Shown: piece by piece, positions 7,372-16,417 of the stretch | Numbering within the stretch: position 1 is the first letter of the stretch | Layout: each line of letters opens with the position of its first letter | Source of the DNA: Myroides injenensis M09-0166 | GTDB taxonomy: Bacteria > Bacteroidota > Bacteroidia > Flavobacteriales > Flavobacteriaceae | Reading direction: 5' to 3' | DNA length: 64,000 nucleotides | Assembly: GCF_000246945.1 (NCBI RefSeq) | Contig: NZ_BAEX01000002.1 | Coordinates: 27,623 to 91,622, forward strand | The notes under the pieces: model-generated | The model's database searches: none | What the model saw: the letters and a program-made list of their open reading frames with translations, nothing else | What the model was told of the DNA's origin: nothing | Position numbers and translations under genes: made by a program

Positions 7372-9690
7372 ATGAGTTCAAAACAACAAAAAAATAAAAA
7401 AGAGAATAAGAAAGCTACTGGCTTTAAGAAATTTATTATCGCTTTTTGGGTGATTTTTCTTGCTGGTTTTATGGGAGTGATTTTGTTCTTTTTATGTGCA
7501 TCTTGGGGGGTTTTTGGACCTATGCCAACCTTTGATGAATTAGAGAATCCAGCTAGTAATGTGGCTACAGAAGTAATTTCTTCTGATGGTAAAACAATAG
7601 GGAAATTTTATTTAGAGAATCGTATTCCTGTAAAATTTGAAGATTTACCAGAACATTTAGTAAATGGTTTAATCTCTACGGAAGATGAACGTTTTAGAAG
7701 TCACTCTGGTATTGATGCAAGAGGAACATTAAGAGCAGTTACATCTGTGGGGAGTAATGGTGGTGCTAGTACAATTACTCAGCAATTAGCCAAGCTTTTA
7801 TTCCACGGGGAAGGTTCTCGTAATCTTCCAAAACGTATTGCACAGAAAGCAAAAGAATGGGTTATTGCTACTAAATTAGAACGTCAGTACACTAAGGATG
7901 AGATAATTACAATGTACCTTAATAAAGCTGACTTTGTAAACAATGCAGTAGGTATTCGTTCAGCTAGCCGCGTTTATTTAGGTAAAGAGCCAAAAGATTT
8001 AACAATAGAGGAAGCTGCAATGTTTGTAGGGATGCTTCAAAACCCTGCTTACTTCAATCCTGTTAGACGTCCAGAACTAGTTCAAAAAAGACGTAATGTA
8101 GTATTACATCAAATGGCTAGAAATGGCTTTATCACTAAAGAAGAGAGTAAGAGATTACAAGAGATTCCTCTTAAACTGAATTATACACCAGAAAGTCACA
8201 GAGAGGGTATTGCAACTTATTTCAGAGAATACCTGCGTGAATTTATGCGTAGATGGGTAAAAGAGAATCCTAAGAAGGACGGTACAACCTATGATATTTA
8301 CCGCGATGGTTTAAAAATCTATGTTACTATCGATTCACGTATGCAGAAATATGCAGAGGAAGCTGTAGATGCGCATATTGCTAATTTACAAGAGCAATTC
8401 TTTATCGATCAAAAGGGAAATAAGAATGCACCGTTTTATAAATTGAGTGATAAAGAAACTGAAAGTATTATCATGCGTGCAATGAAGAATTCTGATCGAT
8501 GGAGACAGATGAAGTCGCAAGGTAAATCTGAAAGCGATATATTGAACTCATTTAAGGTAAAAACAAAGATGAGAATCTTCTCTTGGAAGGGAGAGATTGA
8601 CACTACAATGACCCCAAGAGATTCTATTATCTATTACAAGCATTTCCTACAATCTGGAATGATGTCAATGGAGCCTCAAACAGGGCAAATTAAAGCTTGG
8701 GTAGGAGGAATTAATTATAAACATTTTCAATATGACCACGTAGGGCAAGGAGCTCGTCAGGTTGGTTCTGTATTTAAACCATTTGTTTATGCTACAGCAA
8801 TTCAACAATTGCATTTTTCTCCTTGTGATTCTATTATTGATGCACCATTTACTATGCCTAAAGGGAAATATGGTATAGGTAAAGATTGGTCTCCACAGAA
8901 TACTTCTCGCACCTATAAAGGGATTATGACACTTAAACAAGCATTGGCGGGATCAGTAAATACTGTTACGGCCAAATTAATGGATAAAGTAGGTCCTAAA
9001 GCAGTGGTTGACATGACTAGAGACTTAGGAGTTTCATCAGATATACCTGAGAGCCCTGCAATTGCATTAGGGGCTATTGATATTACGGTAAGTGATATGG
9101 TGGCTGCTTATAGTACATTTGCTAATCAAGGAGTTTATGTCAAACCTATTTTCGTAACTCGTATTCAAGATAAGAACGGAGTCGTGCTTTACAATGCTGT
9201 TCCAGAAACAAGAGATGTAATGAGTAAAGATATTGCGTATGCAATTATTAAATTACTTGAGGGAGTTACAGAATCTGGTTCTGGTGTTAGATTGCGTACT
9301 ACTTGGCAAGGAGCTGGATATAATCGTGTAACAGGTCACCCTTATAAGTTTACTAATCCTATCGCAGGAAAGACTGGAACCAGTCAGAATAATAGTGATG
9401 GATGGTTTATCGGTATGGTGCCTGATCTAGCTACGGGAGTTTGGGTAGGTAATGACGATCGAGCGGCTCATTTTAGAACAATGACCTATGGACAGGGAGC
9501 TACATTAGCACTTCCTATATGGGGATTGTACATGAATAAGATATATGCAGATAAAACGCTGCATGTGTCTAAAGGAGAGTTTCCTCGACCTGAAAATCTC
9601 AGTATTCGAGTAGATTGTACTAAAATAGCTGAACCTCAAAATTCTGAAGATGAAGCTGAAGGACTGACAACAGATGAATTTGATTTTTAA
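7372..9690 (+). CDS. mrcA: Class A penicillin-binding protein 1A (transglycosylase/transpeptidase)
   Basis: A bifunctional peptidoglycan synthase of 772 residues. A basic N-terminus and one membrane helix (about residues 24-46) anchor it in the inner membrane. The GT51 transglycosylase domain follows, with EDERFRSHSGID starting at catalytic Glu104 and STITQQLAKLL. The transpeptidase domain has all three active-site motifs: SVFK with nucleophile Ser466, SVN at 528-530, and KTGTS at 667-671. Length is normal for the family. It is the last gene of the ricT-gldH-mrcA cluster and is followed by a clear hairpin terminator. Confidence 0.95.
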   Translation: MSSKQQKNKKENKKATGFKKFIIAFWVIFLAGFMGVILFFLCASWGVFGPMPTFDELENPASNVATEVISSDGKTIGKFYLENRIPVKFEDLPEHLVNGLISTEDERFRSHSGIDARGTLRAVTSVGSNGGASTITQQLAKLLFHGEGSRNLPKRIAQKAKEWVIATKLERQYTKDEIITMYLNKADFVNNAVGIRSASRVYLGKEPKDLTIEEAAMFVGMLQNPAYFNPVRRPELVQKRRNVVLHQMARNGFITKEESKRLQEIPLKLNYTPESHREGIATYFREYLREFMRRWVKENPKKDGTTYDIYRDGLKIYVTIDSRMQKYAEEAVDAHIANLQEQFFIDQKGNKNAPFYKLSDKETESIIMRAMKNSDRWRQMKSQGKSESDILNSFKVKTKMRIFSWKGEIDTTMTPRDSIIYYKHFLQSGMMSMEPQTGQIKAWVGGINYKHFQYDHVGQGARQVGSVFKPFVYATAIQQLHFSPCDSIIDAPFTMPKGKYGIGKDWSPQNTSRTYKGIMTLKQALAGSVNTVTAKLMDKVGPKAVVDMTRDLGVSSDIPESPAIALGAIDITVSDMVAAYSTFANQGVYVKPIFVTRIQDKNGVVLYNAVPETRDVMSKDIAYAIIKLLEGVTESGSGVRLRTTWQGAGYNRVTGHPYKFTNPIAGKTGTSQNNSDGWFIGMVPDLATGVWVGNDDRAAHFRTMTYGQGATLALPIWGLYMNKIYADKTLHVSKGEFPRPENLSIRVDCTKIAEPQNSEDEAEGLTTDEFDF

Positions 9691-9697
9691 ACTATAT

Positions 9698-9727
9698 AAA
9701 CGCCTTTTTTTAAAGGCGTTTTTTTTA
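9698..9727 (+). terminator. Intrinsic terminator after mrcA
   Basis: Stem AACGCCTTT / AAAGGCGTT with a 4-nt loop, followed by a run of eight T residues. Confidence 0.9.
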
Positions 9728-9762
9728 TATTTTTAGGAACGATTAATTAAACCAAATTACTT

Positions 9763-10464
9763 ATGATTAATAAAAAAGTAGCAAATGTTCAAGAAGCTTT
9801 GCAAGGAGTTCAAGATGGCATGACAATTATGTTAGGCGGTTTTGGATTGTGTGGTATTCCTGAAAATTCAATAGCAGAATTAGTTCGTTTGAATATAAAA
9901 GGTTTAACCTGTATTTCAAATAATGCAGGTGTTGATGATTTTGGACTAGGGCTTTTATTGCAAAAACGCCAAATAGACAAAATGATTTCTTCATATGTAG
10001 GTGAAAATGCTGAGTTTGAAAGACAGATGTTATCTGGAGAGCTACAAGTAGAATTAACTCCTCAAGGAACATTAGCTGAGAAATGTCGTGCAGCTCAGGT
10101 AGGTATACCTGCTTTTTATACTCCAGCCGGTTATGGAACTGAGGTAGCAGAAGGAAAAGAAGTACGTGATTTTAATGGTAAACCTCATATTTTAGAAGAG
10201 GCATTTGATGCTGATTTTGCAATCGTTAAAGCATGGAAGGGGGACGAAGCAGGAAATCTAATATTCAAGGGAACAGCAAGAAATTTCAATGCTTGTATGG
10301 CTGGTGCAGCTCGCATTACAATCGCTGAAGTGGAAGAACTGGTACCAGTGGGTACTTTGGATCCTAACGAGATACATGTGCCTGGTATCTTTGTTAAACG
10401 TATTTTTCAGGGAGATAAATATGAAAAACGTATTGAGCAAAGAACAGTTCGTTCAAGAAATTAA
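9763..10464 (+). CDS. scoA: Succinyl-CoA:3-ketoacid CoA-transferase subunit A
   Basis: Subunit A of the two-subunit SCOT-type CoA-transferase, which moves CoA from succinyl-CoA to acetoacetate. The 233-residue sequence has the family's [10 protein letters not shown] motif at residues 26-35, the [11 protein letters not shown] segment and the [15 protein letters not shown] region typical of family I CoA-transferase alpha chains. Subunit B follows after 18 nt, and the pair shares a terminator. It supports ketone-body or branched-chain amino-acid carbon entering the TCA cycle, expected for a peptide-degrading flavobacterium. Confidence 0.95.
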   Translation: MINKKVANVQEALQGVQDGMTIMLGGFGLCGIPENSIAELVRLNIKGLTCISNNAGVDDFGLGLLLQKRQIDKMISSYVGENAEFERQMLSGELQVELTPQGTLAEKCRAAQVGIPAFYTPAGYGTEVAEGKEVRDFNGKPHILEEAFDADFAIVKAWKGDEAGNLIFKGTARNFNACMAGAARITIAEVEELVPVGTLDPNEIHVPGIFVKRIFQGDKYEKRIEQRTVRSRN

Positions 10465-10482
10465 CCACTTTAAATTGAAATT

Positions 10483-11139
10483 ATGTTAGATAAAATAGGA
10501 ATTGCTAAACGTATTGCTAAAGAATTGCAAGACGGTTTTTATGTAAACTTAGGAATAGGAATCCCAACTTTGGTTGCAAACTATGTTCCAGAGGGAATGA
10601 GTGTTGATTTTCAAAGTGAGAATGGTGTATTAGGTATGGGACCTTTTCCTTTCGAAGGGGAAGAGGATGCTGATTTAATTAATGCTGGAAAACAAACAAT
10701 CACAACCTTACCTGGGGCTTCTTTTTTTGATTCTGCTACTAGTTTTGGTATGATTAGAGGGAAACATGTAGATCTTACTATTCTAGGCGCTATGGAAGTA
10801 TCAGAAAATGGCGATATTGCTAATTGGAAGATACCTGGAAAGATGGTGAAGGGAATGGGAGGTGCTATGGATTTAGTAGCTTCAGCGGAGAATATTATCG
10901 TCGCAATGATGCACGTGAATAAAGCAGGGGAGTCGAAAATATTAAAAGAATGTTCTCTACCGTTAACAGGAGTTAATTGCGTTAAAAAGATTGTTACTGA
11001 ATTAGCTGTTATGGAAGTTACTCCAGATGGAATTAAACTTTTGGAGAGAGCTCCAGGCGTATCAGTAGAAGATATTATTAAAGCTACACAAGTAGAATTG
11101 ATAATTGATGGAGATATTCCTGAAATGATCTTAGATTAA
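10483..11139 (+). CDS. scoB: Succinyl-CoA:3-ketoacid CoA-transferase subunit B
   Basis: The catalytic subunit partner of scoA, 218 residues. The SENG motif carries the nucleophilic glutamate (Glu46), which forms the glutamyl-CoA thioester intermediate. Other family signatures are [29 protein letters not shown] and [13 protein letters not shown]. Length is normal. It ends just before a hairpin terminator, making scoAB a self-contained two-gene unit. Confidence 0.95.
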   Translation: MLDKIGIAKRIAKELQDGFYVNLGIGIPTLVANYVPEGMSVDFQSENGVLGMGPFPFEGEEDADLINAGKQTITTLPGASFFDSATSFGMIRGKHVDLTILGAMEVSENGDIANWKIPGKMVKGMGGAMDLVASAENIIVAMMHVNKAGESKILKECSLPLTGVNCVKKIVTELAVMEVTPDGIKLLERAPGVSVEDIIKATQVELIIDGDIPEMILD

Positions 11140-11160
11140 GAAAAATAGTATTTTAGAACT

Positions 11161-11197
11161 AAAAGGGTATTTATTTTTTATAATAAATACCTTTTTT
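11161..11197 (+). terminator. Intrinsic terminator after scoAB
   Basis: GGTATTTATT pairs with AATAAATACC around a 6-nt loop; flanking A and T tracts extend the stem and supply the U-run. Confidence 0.8.
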
Positions 11198-11230
11198 GTT
11201 TTAACTTTATCATTATATAAATGAAAGATT

Positions 11231-12331
11231 ATGAAGGTATTGACTTCGTTGCCATATTATGTTAAGTTAACTTGCATTTTACTTATAATAGTTATTCTAT
11301 CCTATAGTACAATTATCTTAGAGAATATATTTGTACCTATGTTTTTGGGATTACTTGTAAGTTTTTTATTAGTACCGATCTGTAATTTCTTTGAACAGCG
11401 ATGTAAAATTCCAAGAGCCTTTTCAGCAATACTTGTGATAGTACTCTTTGCTATTGTTGTTTTCTCCATTTTTATTATTGTAGGATCTGAGTTTAGTGGA
11501 TTACAAGATGATTTGCCAGCATTTAAAAAACAATTAGAAGATAGTGTTTCACTAGTCCAAGAATGGATTTATCAGAAATTCGGTGTAGCACAATCTCATC
11601 AGCTAAATTTAATAGAAAAGGGATTTTCTAGTTCTTTACAAACTAGCACAAGTATCATAGGAGGAATATTTTCTTCTATTTCTACAATGGTAATGTTTGT
11701 TTTCTTTAGTTTACTTTATGCTATTTTCTTACTGATATATCGACGCCATTTAGTGCAGTTTCTAATTATGAGCTTTGGTGAAAAGCAAAAAAGTAAAGTA
11801 TTAGAGATTATTATGCAAGTTCGCATGATGGTTAAACAATATTTGTTAGGGCTATTGTTACAAATGGCATGTGTTGCAGTACTATCATTGATTGCTTTCT
11901 CAATTTTGGGATTGAAATATAAGTTTGTGTTAGCATTAATTACAGCATTATTAAACGTAGTACCTTATATTGGAATCTTTATTTCATTAATTATTGCATC
12001 ATTAATTACGTTGGCGACAGCAACTCCATCAACAGTATTGTTTGTACTTATTGCTTACGTTATCATTCACGCAATAGATGGTAATTTTATTATGCCGAAA
12101 ATTGTAGGTTCAAAGGTGAAGTTAAACTCTTTGACAGTCGTTATCGGTTTAGTAATTGGAGAAATGGTTTGGGGAATATCTGGAATGTTCTTAGCTATTC
12201 CAACACTGGCAGTATTGAAAATCATTTTTGATAGAATAGATGGTCTTAAACCTTGGGGATTTTTATTGGGTGAGGAAACATCATCTAAAAAGAATAAAAA
12301 TATAACTGAGGAAAATAAAGAAGATGAATAG
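11231..12331 (+). CDS. AI-2E family transporter (PerM/UPF0118)
   Basis: A 366-residue polytopic inner-membrane protein. Hydrophobic helices lie around residues 10-48, 60-85, 145-170 and a cluster between 205 and 330, with a soluble, amphipathic stretch near 90-130, the layout of the AI-2E exporter-like/PerM family. ALLNVVPYIGIFISLI and a C-terminal FLAIPTLAVLKIIFDR segment fit the family. Members have been linked to autoinducer-2 export or Na+/H+ antiport, but the substrate cannot be assigned here. The C-terminus is a charged tail. Single gene, converging on the universal stress protein across a shared hairpin. Confidence 0.88.
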   Translation: MKVLTSLPYYVKLTCILLIIVILSYSTIILENIFVPMFLGLLVSFLLVPICNFFEQRCKIPRAFSAILVIVLFAIVVFSIFIIVGSEFSGLQDDLPAFKKQLEDSVSLVQEWIYQKFGVAQSHQLNLIEKGFSSSLQTSTSIIGGIFSSISTMVMFVFFSLLYAIFLLIYRRHLVQFLIMSFGEKQKSKVLEIIMQVRMMVKQYLLGLLLQMACVAVLSLIAFSILGLKYKFVLALITALLNVVPYIGIFISLIIASLITLATATPSTVLFVLIAYVIIHAIDGNFIMPKIVGSKVKLNSLTVVIGLVIGEMVWGISGMFLAIPTLAVLKIIFDRIDGLKPWGFLLGEETSSKKNKNITEENKEDE

Positions 12332-12350
12332 CAGCTTTTAAAGGCTACTA

Positions 12351-12398
12351 ATATAAAATAAGGAAGGCTACCGAGAGGTAGCCTTCCTTATTTTATAT
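12351..12398. terminator. Bidirectional terminator, perfect 22-bp stem
   Basis: ATATAAAATAAGGAAGGCTA plus CC forms a perfect 22-bp inverted repeat with the facing arm around a GAGA loop. It sits between the convergent AI-2E transporter and Usp genes and offers a U-rich exit in both directions. Confidence 0.92.
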
Positions 12399-12401
12399 AT
12401 T

Positions 12402-13262
12402 TTACTCAAATTCTTTACTGTTTTTTTCTGCTTTATATACGAAAAACGGAACTTTTAAATGCTTTGCCAAATGTTGAGTAGTACTCTTTTGTAAAATGCT
12501 TTCAAAGAAAGATTTAGGACGTTGAATGGTAGCGACCATATCTACTGGTTCTTCACTATGAATAAAGTCCATTATAGACTTTTCTATATTATCAGAGGTA
12601 AATACATGAAAAGATACTGGTCTTCCTTTGTATCTCTCTTTCCAACGGTCATAAACTTTGACGCATGACTCGCAATTTTTTTGCTTAACATGGACACATT
12701 TAATAGTTGCCCCTAGATTTTCTGCTGCATCTACTAGTTGATCTAGTGTTTCTTCTTCCTCTTCAGAAAAAAGGGAAGTGAAAATGATTTTTTCTACAGG
12801 CTTGTACGTTGCTTCTTTAGGTACACTTAATACGGGTACTTTTACTTTAGTAATAGTATTAATCGTATTCGTTCCTAATATTTTTTTATGAAAACTTGCA
12901 TTTGTACCATCAGTTCCCATTACTACAAAATCAATATCATGCTGGTCTATCGCATTTTGTATTTCTGGTATTAGTAATCCTTCTTTTACTTTGAAAAAAA
13001 CCTCTACATGATCTAAATTCAATTCAGAACGCAATGTTTTTAAAATTGGGCTATTAGCATGTAATTGTTCAAGTTTTTCAAAATCATTTCTCTTAATTAC
13101 ATTATCAACTAGTGAAGGGCTAATAGGTCCTGATATTATTGGAGGATCATATACGTGTAAGACATATAGTTCTGCATTTTTACTATCTGCCAATTGTAAT
13201 GCATATTTAAAAGCATTATTAGCGGTTTCAGAATAGTCTGTTGGGAATAGTATTTTTTTCAT
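12402..13262 (-). CDS. Universal stress protein with two Usp domains
   Basis: A 286-residue cytoplasmic protein made of two tandem Usp domains. The first, about residues 1-146, starts MKKILFPTDYSETANNAFKYA with the conserved Asp near the start and ends in a VMGTDG...VLSVPK segment. That segment is close to the ATP-binding G-2x-G-9x-G(S/T) motif but degenerate, so nucleotide binding is uncertain. The second domain, about 150-280, is more diverged and contains Cys-containing CVHVKQKNCESC. Such proteins respond to starvation and redox stress; no specific function can be given. Single gene with its own terminator. Confidence 0.9.
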   Translation of the reverse strand: MKKILFPTDYSETANNAFKYALQLADSKNAELYVLHVYDPPIISGPISPSLVDNVIKRNDFEKLEQLHANSPILKTLRSELNLDHVEVFFKVKEGLLIPEIQNAIDQHDIDFVVMGTDGTNASFHKKILGTNTINTITKVKVPVLSVPKEATYKPVEKIIFTSLFSEEEEETLDQLVDAAENLGATIKCVHVKQKNCESCVKVYDRWKERYKGRPVSFHVFTSDNIEKSIMDFIHSEEPVDMVATIQRPKSFFESILQKSTTQHLAKHLKVPFFVYKAEKNSKEFE

Positions 13263-13418
13263 AGGTTATAGGCTTTCATACTTGCTACAATATACGAAAT
13301 ATTAAAAATATTTACAGTTTTTAAGTTAAAAAGAGTATTTAATCAATAGAGAAATGGAACTAAAAAAAATATTCTAAAAAATTAGCGTACTTTTAAATAG
13401 ATGCAATTTTTTATTGAT

Positions 13419-14210
13419 TTAATGTAAATAGTTTGAATTCGTAACTTCAGCTATTTTAGCTCCAGAAATCTTTCTAAAAGTGCTTAAATCGTTTTCACCA
13501 TTAGTAGGCAGAACAAGATTACATTCTTTTGCTTGTTGATTATAATAATCAAAGCGGCTGTTGAATGAAGGAGAGACAATATTATAGATATGATTTCCTT
13601 CAAAACCTTTATTGATTATTTTCTCTGTAAACTGTATAATATCATCCAAATGAATCATATTTATAGGCATATCAGGATTATCTAAGTACTCTTTTTTACA
13701 GATATAATTTACAGGTCGTCTGTCTTCTCCATATAGTCCTCCTAATCGTAAAATACATGTATTTATCAAAGGAGTATTAAGCAAAACATTTTCAGCATCT
13801 ATTATTTGTTTGGCGGTTGGTTCTTGAGAATATTCTTTAAATTCTTCTGTGATAACCTCATTAGAAGGAGCATAAATTGATACTGAACTCATCATTATTA
13901 CATTTTTGATGTTATGCTTTTCAATGAAGGGTAATAGTTTTTTAAAGTTCTTTGCGTAAGTAGGCTCGTCTTCACCTCTAAATGGTGGAATAGTTATAAT
14001 TAAGCAATCAAGATTTTGCAAGAAAGTATCTAGTTTGTCTATTTTATCTTCGTACAAATCTAGTGTATATGCTTCTATTCCATTGTTTTGTAATAATTCT
14101 ATTTTTGCTGGTGAAGTAGTTGTACCTTTTATTTTTTTATCTTGTGTTAGAAGTGTTTTGGCAAGCGGCAAACCAAGCCATCCACATCCTAAAATTCCTA
14201 TTCTTTTCAT
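13419..14210 (-). CDS. NAD(P)-binding SDR/epimerase-like protein, YeeZ type
   Basis: A 263-residue Rossmann-fold protein. It opens with RIGILGCGWLGLPLA, a GxGxxG nucleotide-binding loop at residues 7-12, followed by a beta-alpha-beta pattern and an MMSSVSIYA strand matching the extended-SDR Ser position. The usual YxxxK catalytic pair is not obvious: the expected region reads PTAKQIIDAENVL. It resembles the E. coli YeeZ group of uncharacterised NAD-dependent epimerase-like proteins, so an active epimerase is doubtful. Single gene, no clear operon partner. Confidence 0.8.
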   Translation of the reverse strand: MKRIGILGCGWLGLPLAKTLLTQDKKIKGTTTSPAKIELLQNNGIEAYTLDLYEDKIDKLDTFLQNLDCLIITIPPFRGEDEPTYAKNFKKLLPFIEKHNIKNVIMMSSVSIYAPSNEVITEEFKEYSQEPTAKQIIDAENVLLNTPLINTCILRLGGLYGEDRRPVNYICKKEYLDNPDMPINMIHLDDIIQFTEKIINKGFEGNHIYNIVSPSFNSRFDYYNQQAKECNLVLPTNGENDLSTFRKISGAKIAEVTNSNYLH

Positions 14211-14312
14211 AAAATTTAATATGTAGTTTAAAATAGTTATAAAATTACGTATTTACTTTGTATGCGTAAATATATCTCAGGATATTTGAAAATGTAAAAA
14301 ACACAAATTATT

Positions 14313-15581
14313 ATGAATAAACTAATCTTATCCCTTGTAAGTTTATTCTCATTGTCTTTAATCACTCCAAGTGTAGCACAAGACAAAGAGAAACAATTGG
14401 TAATTGAAAATCGCAAAAATGATTCAAAGCAGGAAGAAAAGCCTTATGTTATTCTGATTTCTATAGATGGATTTCGTTATGACTATATTGAAAAGTATAA
14501 TGCAGAATTTTTAAAGGAATTAGGAGAGCAAGGAGTCAGAGCAGAATCAATGTTACCTTCTTACCCATCTGTAACTTTTCCAAATCACTATTCTATAGTA
14601 ACAGGAATGTATCCTGCTCACCATGGACTTGTGGGAAACAGAATATACGATCCTAAAATGGATGCACGTTATTCTTTAGGTAATGCAAAAGCAGTAAAAA
14701 ATAAAGAATGGTACGGTGGTACTCCTCTATGGGTGTTAGCTGAACAACAAGGAATGCTTTCAGCATGTTATTATTGGCCAGGATCTGAAGCAGATATTAA
14801 AGAAACATTACCTTCTTATTACTATGCTTATTCTGAGAAATCATCTATGGATGATCGTATTGGAGAAGTAGTTAATTGGTTAAATTTACCAAGTGAAGAG
14901 CGTCCACATTTCATTACTTTTTATCTGCCAGAAGTTGATCACGCTGGTCACAAATATGGTCCAGATGCAAAAGAAACAGAGGAAGCTGTAAAGTTTGCAG
15001 ATGAATCAATTAAAAAGTTAGTAGCAGAAGTTAGTAAGACTAATTTACCAGTAAACTTTGTAGTAGTTTCTGATCATGGAATGTTAGCTTTAAATCAAAA
15101 GAAGTTATTGTCATTTCCTCTAAAATTGAAAGGTGATGAATTAAAATTAGTTAGCAATGGTACGTATATGAGCGTTTTTGTTAATGATAAAAGTAAAATT
15201 GACGAATGGTATAATAAAATCAAAAAAGCCGCTAAGACTAAATATATGAAGGTCTATAAAAATGCTGAATTACCTGAGGAATATAATTTTGGAGGAGAGC
15301 ATGATAGATTTGGTAGAGTAGGGGATATTGTTATTACCGCAGAACCTCCTTATTACTTTACAAATAGAAAACTAGCGGGTAGTCATGGATTTGACCCAAA
15401 GACAGTAAAGGAAATGCATGCGATATTCCTTGCTTCTGGACCACAATTCAAAAATGGTGTAAAAGTAGAGTCATTTGAGAATGTAAATGTTTATCCTATT
15501 ATTACTAATATTTTAGGTTTGGAAATTCAAGATGAAATAGATGGCACTAGTAAAGTAGCTGATGAAGTATTGAAGAAATAA
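14313..15581 (+). CDS. Ectonucleotide pyrophosphatase/phosphodiesterase (alkaline phosphatase superfamily)
   Basis: A 422-residue secreted enzyme with signal peptide 1-22 (cleavage near SVAQ). Alkaline-phosphatase-superfamily features of the NPP branch are present: SIDGFRYDY with metal ligand Asp52, SYPSVTFPNHYS with nucleophile Thr88, LPEVDHAGHKYGPD, VVSDHGM, and a late GSHGFDP with a metal-binding His. NPPs hydrolyse nucleotide pyrophosphate or phosphodiester bonds, releasing nucleoside monophosphates. It is monocistronic and converges on the first PCMD/barrel cassette across a hairpin. Exact substrate not determined. Confidence 0.92.
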   Translation: MNKLILSLVSLFSLSLITPSVAQDKEKQLVIENRKNDSKQEEKPYVILISIDGFRYDYIEKYNAEFLKELGEQGVRAESMLPSYPSVTFPNHYSIVTGMYPAHHGLVGNRIYDPKMDARYSLGNAKAVKNKEWYGGTPLWVLAEQQGMLSACYYWPGSEADIKETLPSYYYAYSEKSSMDDRIGEVVNWLNLPSEERPHFITFYLPEVDHAGHKYGPDAKETEEAVKFADESIKKLVAEVSKTNLPVNFVVVSDHGMLALNQKKLLSFPLKLKGDELKLVSNGTYMSVFVNDKSKIDEWYNKIKKAAKTKYMKVYKNAELPEEYNFGGEHDRFGRVGDIVITAEPPYYFTNRKLAGSHGFDPKTVKEMHAIFLASGPQFKNGVKVESFENVNVYPIITNILGLEIQDEIDGTSKVADEVLKK

Positions 15582-15590
15582 TTTTAAACA

Positions 15591-15622
15591 AACAAGGCTT
15601 GCAACTGCAAGCCTTGTTTTAG
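15591..15622. terminator. Bidirectional terminator
   Basis: AACAAGGCTTGCA pairs perfectly over 13 bp with TGCAAGCCTTGTT around AC. It lies between the NPP gene and the convergent barrel gene at 15629. Confidence 0.9.
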
Positions 15623-15628
15623 TTTTAT

Positions 15629-16417
15629 TTAGAATTGATATCCAAATCCAAGGTTTAGATAAATATTATGCATTGAGAATGATATAGCATCAAAATCACT
15701 TTTGAATACTTGGTTCACACCATAATTTAAATCAGCAAAAAGTTTGAAATGTTGGTTTAAAGTCCACTCACCTCCTGCTTGAAATCCCCATTGAAATTTA
15801 TTTAAGTCATCAGAATAATCATAATCAGCAGAAGCTTCATCTTCAAATACTACTTTTAACCCTGTAGGTGTGTTTTCTCTCAAATAACCATTTGAAACGT
15901 AACCGTCGAAACCTTTATCAATTAAGCCAGAGAAATACATCCCTCCATATAAGTTCCATCTGTTTGAAATTTGATAGACTGCAGAAATTGGAAATGTTAT
16001 ATAAGTGTTTTTTACTGTTGTTTGTACTTTTCCAGTAAAATATCCTCTACTTGGTCCTTTATCTGTATTTACTTCTATTAGATAATTTTTTACAGTGGCT
16101 TTAGTTTTCATCCCTCTACCTTCAAAGCGAATTCCTAAGCGAATTCCAAATTTTTCATCCTCCGAAATCCACTTAGTGGCGTTTGCTTCTAGCCCCATTT
16201 GTAAAGTAGGATTGTAACTATCCACACTACGTATTTCGCTTGGTAACCCTAAAGGACTTGCCCCACCAATACTAAATTGAGCTTTCACCTGATAATTTAT
16301 TCTTTGTTTAAAAAAACTATGAAATGAATTATTATTTTGTTCATTTATCGTTTGAGCTCCTGCAATATTGTAAAAGAACAATACTGATAGAAAGGTTATA
16401 ATATGTTTCAATTTCAT
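15629..16417 (-). CDS. Outer-membrane beta-barrel protein, cassette copy 1
   Basis: A 262-residue exported protein: signal peptide 1-21 (GAQ), then alternating amphipathic strands ending in the aromatic C-terminus LNLGFGYQF, a typical outer-membrane barrel insertion signal. It resembles the PorT-like/OMP_b-brl group. Two close paralogues lie at 17615-18409 and 19991-20791; all share YNPTLQLGLEANATKW-like and NTYITFPISAVY-like blocks. Its ATG overlaps the stop of the upstream PCMD-like lipoprotein gene by 4 bp, so the two are translationally coupled. Function unknown; a surface complex with the lipoprotein is my inference. Confidence 0.85.
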   Translation of the reverse strand: MKLKHIITFLSVLFFYNIAGAQTINEQNNNSFHSFFKQRINYQVKAQFSIGGASPLGLPSEIRSVDSYNPTLQMGLEANATKWISEDEKFGIRLGIRFEGRGMKTKATVKNYLIEVNTDKGPSRGYFTGKVQTTVKNTYITFPISAVYQISNRWNLYGGMYFSGLIDKGFDGYVSNGYLRENTPTGLKVVFEDEASADYDYSDDLNKFQWGFQAGGEWTLNQHFKLFADLNYGVNQVFKSDFDAISFSMHNIYLNLGFGYQF